64,000 nucleotides of DNA from Jiangella gansuensis DSM 44835 (lineage in GTDB: Bacteria > Actinomycetota > Actinomycetes > Jiangellales > Jiangellaceae), in contig NZ_KI911782.1 of assembly GCF_000515395.1 (NCBI RefSeq), positions 907,090 to 971,089 of the forward strand. The letters run 5' to 3'. The notes under the pieces are model-generated. The model made no database searches, had not been told where the DNA came from, and worked only from the letters and a program-made list of their open reading frames with translations. Of this stretch, positions 58,413 through 64,000 are shown one piece after another. Each line of letters starts with the position of its first letter. Within the stretch, counting starts at the first letter, position 1. The translations under genes and the position numbers were made by a program.

Positions 58413-59900
58413 ATGGACGTGCTCGATCTGGCTCGTTGGCAGTTCGGCATCACGACGGTGGTGCACTTCTTCTTCGTACCGTTCACCATCTCCATGACGT
58501 TCCTCGTCGCCATCATGCAGACGGTCTGGATGAGGACGCAGAACGAGCGCTGGCTGCGGCTGACGAAGTTCTTCGGCAAGCTGCTGCTGATCAACCTGGC
58601 CGTCGGTGTCGTCACCGGGCTGGTGCAGGAGTTCCAGTTCGGCATGAACTGGAGCGACTTCAGCCGCTTCGTCGGCGACGTGTTCGGTGCGCCGCTGGCC
58701 ATGGAGGCGCTGCTCGCGTTCTACCTGGAGTCCGTGTTCATCGGCGTCTGGATCTTCGGCTGGGGGCGCATCCCACCGAAGATCCACCTGGCGACCATCT
58801 GGGTGACGGCGTTCGCGTCGCTGCTGTCGGCCTACTTCATCCTGGCGGCGAACTCGTTCATGCAGAACCCGGTCGGCTACGAGATCAACGAGGCGGCCGG
58901 ACGTGCCGAGCTCACCGACATCTGGGCCGTCCTGACCAACAAGGTCCTGCTCATCACGTTCCCGCACACCATCTTCGCGGCGTTCATGGTGGGCGGCGGC
59001 GTGGTCGCGGCGGTCGCCATGTGGCACCTGGTCCGCGGCGCCCGCGCTCCGGAACAGGGCGAACCCGGCGCCCCGTCGGACCGGACGGCCTTCCGCACCG
59101 CGCTGCGCATCGGCGCGGTCACCGTCATCGTCGGCGGCATCGGCGTCGCCATCACCGGCGACACCCAGGGCAAGGTGATGACCGAGGTCCAGCCGATGAA
59201 GATGGCCGCCGCCGAGGCGCTCTACGAGACCCAGCAGCCGGCGCCGTTCTCGCTGTTCACCGTCGGGACGCTGGACGGCAGCGAGGCGCTGTACTCGATC
59301 GAGATCCCGCAGCTGCTGTCGTTCCTCGGCACGGGGTCGTTCGACGGCGAGGTGCAGGGCATCAACAACCTGCAGGAGGAGTACGAGGAGCTCTACGGCC
59401 CCGGCGACTACAGCCCCAACATCCCGGTGACCTACTGGACGTTCCGCATGATGATCACCGCGGGCGGGCTGGCTGGCGTCATCGCGCTGTGGCAGCTCTG
59501 GGCCACCCGGCGCGGTCAGGTGCCGACGTCGCGGTGGGCGCTGCGAGCCGCCGCCGTCTTGCCGGTCCTGCCGCTCGCGGGCAACACATTCGGCTGGATC
59601 TTCACCGAGATGGGCCGGCAGCCCTGGCTCGTCTTCGGGCTGATGCCGACGGCGTCGGGCGTCACCCCCGGGTCCACCAGTACGACGGTGTTCGCCTCGC
59701 TGGCCGCGTTCACCGTCCTCTACGCCGGCCTGACCTGGCTGTGGGTGCATCTGCTGGTCAAATACGCCCGGCCCGGACTGCCCGACGTCACGCCGCCGGA
59801 CTCCGCCGACGACGGGGAACGCGGCGGCTCGGCACCCGGTGCCCCCGGCGACGACGCCGACAGCGACGACGCCGACCGCCCGCTGACCTTCGCCTACTAG
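58413..59900 (+). CDS. cydA: cytochrome bd ubiquinol/menaquinol oxidase subunit I
   Basis: 495 aa, ATG with GAGGGA upstream. It oxidises quinol and reduces O2 with haems b558, b595 and d. LARWQFGITTVVHFFFVPFTI contains the conserved His18, GLVQEFQFGMNW and ESVFIGVWIFGW follow, and GRQPWLVFGLMPT is the haem d signature. The quinol loop is short. The last 40 residues are a disordered acidic tail. Control by BlaI is suggested by the shared operator. cydC and cydD are not adjacent. Confidence 0.96.
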   Translation: MDVLDLARWQFGITTVVHFFFVPFTISMTFLVAIMQTVWMRTQNERWLRLTKFFGKLLLINLAVGVVTGLVQEFQFGMNWSDFSRFVGDVFGAPLAMEALLAFYLESVFIGVWIFGWGRIPPKIHLATIWVTAFASLLSAYFILAANSFMQNPVGYEINEAAGRAELTDIWAVLTNKVLLITFPHTIFAAFMVGGGVVAAVAMWHLVRGARAPEQGEPGAPSDRTAFRTALRIGAVTVIVGGIGVAITGDTQGKVMTEVQPMKMAAAEALYETQQPAPFSLFTVGTLDGSEALYSIEIPQLLSFLGTGSFDGEVQGINNLQEEYEELYGPGDYSPNIPVTYWTFRMMITAGGLAGVIALWQLWATRRGQVPTSRWALRAAAVLPVLPLAGNTFGWIFTEMGRQPWLVFGLMPTASGVTPGSTSTTVFASLAAFTVLYAGLTWLWVHLLVKYARPGLPDVTPPDSADDGERGGSAPGAPGDDADSDDADRPLTFAY

Positions 59901-59911
59901 GGAGTGTCCCG

Positions 59912-60910
59912 ATGGAGCTCAGCACTCTGTGGTTCGTGCTCATCGCCGTGCTGTGGATCGGCTACCTGGCGCTGGAGGGGTTCGACTTCGGCGTCGGCAT
60001 GCTGACCCGGCGGTTCGCGCGGGACGATCGTGAGCGCCGCGTCCTCATCAACACCATCGGCCCGGTGTGGGACGGCAACGAGGTCTGGGTCATCACGGCC
60101 GTCGGCGCCACGTTCGCGGCGTTCCCGGAGTGGTACGCCACGGCGTGGTCGGCCTACTACCTGCCGCTGGTGGTGATCCTGCTGGCGTTGATCGGCCGCG
60201 GCCTGGCCTTCGAGTACCGTGCCAAGGGCGACACCGAGAGCTGGCGGCGGCGCTGGGACCTCGTCATCTTCGCCGGGTCCGCGGTGCCGGCGTTCGCCTG
60301 GGGCGTGCTGCTGGCCGTGTTCGTGCAGGGCCTGCCGCTCGATGCGAACCACGACTTCGTCGGCGGCCTGGGGGACATGCTGACGCCGTACACGCTGCTC
60401 GGCGGCGTCGTCACACTGATGTTGTCGCTGCTGCACGGTGCCCACTACGTGGCGCTGAAGACCGTCGGCGACATCCGCGACCGGGCCGGCCGGCTGGCCC
60501 GTCGGCTGGCGCTGCCGGTCGGTGCGCTGGTTGCGGCGTTCCTCGGCTGGACCGTCCTCCGCGACGGCAACGCTTCCTGGACGGTGGCGGCGTCCGCGGT
60601 GGCGGCTGTAGCGGCGCTTGCCCTGGGCGCGAGCGCGATCGGCCGGGCCCGCGAGGGCTGGGCGTTCACGGCGACCTTCGCGGCGGTGGTGGCCCTGGGT
60701 GCGACGCTGTTCGGCGGGTTGTTCCCGGACGTGCTGCCGTCGACGCTGGATGCCGCGGACGGCCTGACCACGGCCAACGCCTCGTCGTCGGAGTACACGC
60801 TCACGGTGATGACGTGGGTGGCGGTGCCGTTCGTTCCGCTCGTGATCGCCTACCAGAGCTGGGTGTACTGGATGTTCCGGCGCCGCATCGGAATCCAGCA
60901 CATCCCGTAG
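59912..60910 (+). CDS. cydB: cytochrome bd oxidase subunit II
   Basis: 332 aa; ATG 11 bases after cydA, with GGGAGTG upstream. The subunit has eight to nine helices. The family opening LSTLWFVLIAVLWIGYLALEGFDFGVGML is present, followed by RRVLINTIGPVWDGNEVWVITAVGATFAAFPEWYAT and GRGLAFEYR. The C-terminus SEYTLTVMTWVAVPFVPLVIAYQSWVYW is also typical. It forms the membrane complex with CydA. Confidence 0.96.
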   Translation: MELSTLWFVLIAVLWIGYLALEGFDFGVGMLTRRFARDDRERRVLINTIGPVWDGNEVWVITAVGATFAAFPEWYATAWSAYYLPLVVILLALIGRGLAFEYRAKGDTESWRRRWDLVIFAGSAVPAFAWGVLLAVFVQGLPLDANHDFVGGLGDMLTPYTLLGGVVTLMLSLLHGAHYVALKTVGDIRDRAGRLARRLALPVGALVAAFLGWTVLRDGNASWTVAASAVAAVAALALGASAIGRAREGWAFTATFAAVVALGATLFGGLFPDVLPSTLDAADGLTTANASSSEYTLTVMTWVAVPFVPLVIAYQSWVYWMFRRRIGIQHIP

Positions 60911-60947
60911 GGCGGCGCTCGGTATCGTGCCGTCGTGAGCAGGCGCG

Positions 60948-62606
60948 ATGCGCCGGCGTCGACGCGGGTGGGTGAGGGCGATCCAGCTTCTCCTGGTGGT
61001 CGTGGGCGCGATCGTGGTGACGGCGATCGCCAACCGCCGCGGCCTGCAGCCGTCGCTGGTGGTCGTGGTCATCGCCGCGGCGGTGTCGTTCATCCCCGGG
61101 GTGCCGCGGTTCGAGCTTGACCCGGAGCTCATCCTGAGCGTGGTGCTGCCGCCGCTGCTGTACTCGGCCGCGCTCGACTTCTCCGTCTACAGCCTGGCCC
61201 GCAACCTCCGGCCGATCCTGGCCCTCGGCGTCGGCATGGTGGTCGTGTCGATGCTGGTGACGGGCGTAGTGGCCTGGTGGGTGGTGCCCGGGATGGCGCT
61301 CGTGCCGGCCCTGGTGCTCGGTGCGGTGGTGGCGCCGCCGGACGCCGTCAGCGCGGTGGCCATCGGCCGCAAGCTCGGCCTGCCGAAACGCCTCATGAAC
61401 ATCCTGACCGGCGAGAGCCTGGTCAACGACGCCACCGCGCTGACCATCTTCAGCCTGGCCGTGGCTGCCGCCACCGGGAGCCACCCGTTCATCGACAACG
61501 CGGTGTTGCTGTTCCTGTACGCATCCGTCGTCGGCGTCGGGGTCGGCCTCGCGCTGGGCGTCGTCGTGCACTGGATCCGGCAGCGGCTGGGGGAGAGCGG
61601 ACTGGAGACGGCGCTGGGGTTGCTGGTGCCGTTCGCCGCCTACCTGTTCGCCGAGGAACTGCACGGGTCCGGCGTGTTGGCGGTCGTGACGGCGGGCTTC
61701 TTGCTCGGTCACCGCGATGCGGGCGCCGGCTTCGCCACCCGGCTGCAGGGCCGGCAGGTCTGGAAGAGCCTGGATGTGCTGCTGGAGGCGTTCGTCTTCG
61801 CGTACATGGGGCTGCAGTGCCGGTTCGTCTTCGCCGATCTGTCTCTCGGCGAGACGTCGTGGTGGGCGTTCGCGCTGTCCGCGGCCGTGGTACTGGTCGT
61901 CGTGCTGCTGATCCGGCCGGTCTGGGTGTTCCTCGTCTGCGGCCAGCGGATCCTGCGCCGCCGCTGGCTCCCGTGGCTGCCGCGGGCGCCGTGGGAGAAG
62001 CGCACCGAGGCGTTGCCTCGTTCCCACCTGATCGTGATCTCCTGGTCGGGGATGCGCGGCGTGGTCACGCTGGCCGCGGCCGCGGGCATCCCCGCCGTCA
62101 CCGCCGACGGCGAGCCGTTCCCCGGCCGCAGCACCATCCAGGCGCTGGCGTTCGTCGTCGCCGTCGGATCCCTGCTCGTCCAGGGGCCGACGCTGCCGCT
62201 GCTGGTCCGCCGGCTGAACATCTCGACCGAAGCCGAGGCGGAGGCCGAGGCCCAAGCCGAGCGACGAGCCCGGCAGATCGCCCGCGCGGCCGGCGACGAC
62301 GCACTGCGGCGCATGCTGCACGACCCGCCACCCGGCGCCGACGCCGCCGTGCTGGCGCGGATGGAGGAGCGGATCGCCGCCGCCATGGACGCGCGCCAGT
62401 CCGCCGACGATCGCGACGCCGACGTCGAGGAGGAAGCCGAGCGCTCGCCCGTCGTCCGCGAGACGATGCTGGTGGTGCGCCGTGCTGTCCTCGCGGCACA
62501 GCGGCAGGCACTCACCGCGGCCCGCGACGCCGGCGAGCTCGATGACGAGACCATGCGCCGTGAGCTCGAGCGGCTGGACTACGAGGAGGCGGCGGCGTCG
62601 CAATGA
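60948..62606 (+). CDS. CPA1 family Na+/H+ antiporter
   Basis: 552 aa. About twelve membrane helices. LILSVVLPPLLYSAALDFS, VLGAVVAPPDAVSAVAIGRKLGLPKRLMNILTGESLVNDATALTIFSLAV (with the conserved ND pair) and VISWSGMRGVVTLAAAAGIP are family signatures. The last 140 residues are cytosolic, rich in Glu, Ala and Arg, and helical. The ATG at 60948 has GAGCAGG upstream; a GTG at 60972 is an alternative. It exchanges Na+ or K+ for H+. Confidence 0.93.
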   Translation: MRRRRRGWVRAIQLLLVVVGAIVVTAIANRRGLQPSLVVVVIAAAVSFIPGVPRFELDPELILSVVLPPLLYSAALDFSVYSLARNLRPILALGVGMVVVSMLVTGVVAWWVVPGMALVPALVLGAVVAPPDAVSAVAIGRKLGLPKRLMNILTGESLVNDATALTIFSLAVAAATGSHPFIDNAVLLFLYASVVGVGVGLALGVVVHWIRQRLGESGLETALGLLVPFAAYLFAEELHGSGVLAVVTAGFLLGHRDAGAGFATRLQGRQVWKSLDVLLEAFVFAYMGLQCRFVFADLSLGETSWWAFALSAAVVLVVVLLIRPVWVFLVCGQRILRRRWLPWLPRAPWEKRTEALPRSHLIVISWSGMRGVVTLAAAAGIPAVTADGEPFPGRSTIQALAFVVAVGSLLVQGPTLPLLVRRLNISTEAEAEAEAQAERRARQIARAAGDDALRRMLHDPPPGADAAVLARMEERIAAAMDARQSADDRDADVEEEAERSPVVRETMLVVRRAVLAAQRQALTAARDAGELDDETMRRELERLDYEEAAASQ

Positions 62607-62692
62607 CGCCGTCGCGGGTGACCCGCCGCGGAACGGGTACGTACCCTCAATACAGGAGGCGGCGCTGCTCGCCGGCCGCGGCGCTGGGGGCC

Positions 62693-62941
62693 ATGAAGGG
62701 TGACAGGGTCGAGATCGTCATCGACGCGGGCGACACCACCCGCACCTACGAGCTGGCCGCCACCCGTGCCGGCCGCCGGGTCGACGTCAGCATCGGCCGC
62801 GGCGTCGTGGTCGTGGCCGAGGTCACCCGGTCCGGCACGCCGGTGCGCACCGCCCGGTTCATGTCGGCGCGGGTGCTGGCGCTCGTAGAGCATCCGGCGT
62901 CCCAGGCGGCCATCGCCCAGGACGCCGGCGAGCCGGCCTGA
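62693..62941 (+). CDS. small hypothetical protein, 82 aa
   Basis: ATG at 62693 with a GGGGG run 3 bases upstream. A longer frame starts at 62603 as an ATGA overlap with the antiporter, but it adds a low-quality basic segment. The product MKGDRVEIVIDAGDTTRTYE and onward is a compact mainly beta protein (VDVSIGRGVVVVAEVTRSG, then TARFMSARVLALVEH). I do not recognise a named family, though similar short proteins are common in actinomycetes. It converges with the PRC-barrel gene 7 bases away. Confidence 0.7.
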   Translation: MKGDRVEIVIDAGDTTRTYELAATRAGRRVDVSIGRGVVVVAEVTRSGTPVRTARFMSARVLALVEHPASQAAIAQDAGEPA

Positions 62942-62948
62942 CCCCGTC

Positions 62949-63371
62949 TCACATGTACCGCGGGAACGGCGGGTAGACGTACCCGGGCGCCCAGAACGGC
63001 GGGTAGCCGTAGTAGCCGTACAGGTCCTCGTAGTAAGTGGGCTGCTCGTGGATGAGGTCCGGGTCGTAGGCCGGTGCGGAGGCCACTCGGGTGCGTTCGG
63101 TGCCCAGGTGCACGGTGTCGTCGTCGACGCGGACCACGGCGTCGACCGGGATGAGCTGCTTCTTCTCACCGATGCCGAGGAAGCCGCCCGACCCTACGTG
63201 CAGGAACCGGACCTTCCGCTCGTCGGGATCGATGAGGAGGTCGTCGATCTCGCCCACCTCGTCGCCGTTGCGGTCGACGAGGGTGCGGCCGCGGACGTCG
63301 TCGTCAGGGTCGGCCGTGGTCAGGTCCGTATCGGTGAGATGTACCAGCGCCTTGGGCGATTCGGTGGTCAT
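62949..63371 (-). CDS. PRC-barrel domain protein
   Basis: 140 aa, ATG with GAAGGGAGAG upstream. The PRC barrel spans about residues 22-85: VRGRTLVDRNGDEVGEIDDLLIDPDERKVRFLHVGSGGFLGIGEKKQLIPVDAVVRV. The tail is rich in Tyr, Pro and Phe (DLYGYYGYPPFWAPGYVYPP), typical of stress-associated actinobacterial PRC proteins. There is no signal peptide. The binding partner is unknown. Confidence 0.92.
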   Translation of the reverse strand: MTTESPKALVHLTDTDLTTADPDDDVRGRTLVDRNGDEVGEIDDLLIDPDERKVRFLHVGSGGFLGIGEKKQLIPVDAVVRVDDDTVHLGTERTRVASAPAYDPDLIHEQPTYYEDLYGYYGYPPFWAPGYVYPPFPRYM

Positions 63372-63484
63372 CGGACTCTCCCTTCCTCTACTGGAGCCGT
63401 GCCCGCGCGCCCGGTGTCCAAACGGGCCGGGGTGGGTACGCGGACCAACGACGTTGGACACACGACGAGGATGGTGAGTCGCGA

Positions 63485-63826
63485 ATGGCACGCAGCCCGC
63501 TCGAGACGGAAGAGCTCTGGCAGCGCTTTCACGACGTCGTGAACATGACCTCTCGGGAGCTCGTCGACTGGCTCGGCGTGCAGGCCGATCTGGACGCCCC
63601 GCGCCCGGGGCCGGTCGAGCGCGCCCAGTTGGGCGACGCCGTCGTCGGCATCCTCGGTAAGCGGCGGACCGATCTGACCGACGACGACCTCGACGCGATG
63701 CGGAAGGTCATCGAGGTCGTGGAGACCGAGACCGACGGCGTCACGAAGGAGCAGATCCTCTCCGACGAGCGGCGGCGGCACCGGCTCATGACCGTCGGGC
63801 ACGACCCGTTCCGCGAGGCGGAATGA
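63485..63826 (+). CDS. DUF3140 family protein
   Basis: 113 aa. The family opening ETEELWQRFHDVVNMTSRELVDWL is clear, followed by GDAVVGILGKRRTDLTDDDLDAMRKVIEVV and HRLMTVGHDPF. The protein is helical and charged. DUF3140 proteins are widespread in actinomycetes, often near PRC-barrel or ion-transport genes, with no known activity. It is divergent from the PRC-barrel gene across 113 bases. Confidence 0.9.
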   Translation: MARSPLETEELWQRFHDVVNMTSRELVDWLGVQADLDAPRPGPVERAQLGDAVVGILGKRRTDLTDDDLDAMRKVIEVVETETDGVTKEQILSDERRRHRLMTVGHDPFREAE

Positions 63827-63941
63827 CGGATTGGTGTGAGTCACGCCACATTTCCGGTTCGGGCGTGCTGACCGACCTCTCCGGCGGCTCATCCGTGGTG
63901 ACGGCCGGCGTGGGGCGCGCCGGCGTCGCGGGAGGTAAGCG

Positions 63942-64000
63942 ATGGCAGAGCCGAGGCGGGGACGGTTCCGGGTGCGGCGGCGCGGCCGCGACATCCTGAC
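63942..64000 (+). CDS. partial CDS, 5' end only
   Basis: ATG at 63942 with GGAGG 6 bases upstream opens a frame to the window edge: MAEPRRGRFRVRRRGRDIL. Nineteen very basic residues are visible. Too short to assign. Confidence 0.55.
   Translation, partial: MAEPRRGRFRVRRRGRDIL

Noticed and set aside
60935-61120. Leaderless GTG start at 60935 after TATCGT
   Set aside because: That frame is not the antiporter's; it runs into a short frame without domain signals, so the ATG at 60948 is kept.
60801-62603. 600-codon minus-strand open frame
   Set aside because: Antisense shadow of cydB and the Na+/H+ antiporter, rich in Arg, Gln and His without domain signals.
1-64000. CRISPR arrays, insertion sequences and rRNA genes
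   Set aside because: No regularly spaced repeats, transposase-like proteins or rRNA signatures were seen anywhere in the window.

Overview
This is about 64 kb of chromosome from a high-GC actinomycete. Coding regions are strongly GC-biased at third positions. GTG starts and 4-base start/stop overlaps (GTGA, ATGA) are common, and many genes look leaderless. Several gene groups are typical of Actinomycetota: galU-glp(moeA)-moaC-mog-rimJ followed by a GlpR/SepX-like membrane protein, divergent protein O-mannosyltransferase and rsmI, a BlaI/M56 pair, and a SWIM-SNF2 helicase. The genus cannot be fixed from sequence alone; something near Jiangellales is a guess.

Layout. 1-980: end of an accessory segment beside a tRNA-Arg(CCT) gene. 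1.1-3.4 kb: a pirin gene convergent with trpS; trpS is preceded by a tryptophan leader peptide (tandem Trp codons) and mutually exclusive hairpins. 3.4-9 kb: a membrane protein, a large SF1-like helicase/nuclease with an altered Walker A, a CBS-pair protein and a tiny acidic protein. 9-12 kb: mscL, a SAF-domain protein, an FmdB zinc ribbon, a membrane protein and a SatD-like protein. 12-15.6 kb: penicillin acylase family and 5-formyl-THF cyclo-ligase. 15.7-21.3 kb: the galU/molybdopterin/rimJ operon, YceI and GlpR/SepX. 21.35 kb: tRNA-Ala(CGC).

21.4-42.3 kb is an accessory, defence-like island. After three small unknown genes comes a compact four-gene operon: an SNF2-type helicase (DrmD-like), a 1547-aa Eco57I-type adenine methyltransferase (DrmMI-like), a 2155-aa DEAD helicase with DUF1998-type cysteines and a nuclease-like tail (DrmA+DrmB or DruE-like), and a UvrD-type helicase with an N-terminal RelE-like domain. 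It resembles class 1 DISARM in gene order but lacks the phospholipase-D protein and has the giant single-chain helicase seen in Druantia. Beyond it are a small alarmone synthetase, a candidate toxin/immunity pair and a small secreted peptide.

43-64 kb returns to ordinary chromosome: SWIM-SNF2 helicase, drug ABC exporter with divergent TetR, ArsR plus AHSA1 protein, DUF2252 protein, MFS transporter, a TMEM165/GDT1 manganese exporter under a yybP-ykoY riboswitch, PMT/rsmI, BlaI/M56 divergent from cydAB over a shared double operator, a Na+/H+ antiporter, a PRC-barrel protein and a DUF3140 protein.

A 63-bp intergenic repeat occurs four times with fixed length, always in the same orientation just downstream of a gene's stop codon. 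Several convergent gene pairs are separated by long perfect hairpins, some headed by TGATCAT.
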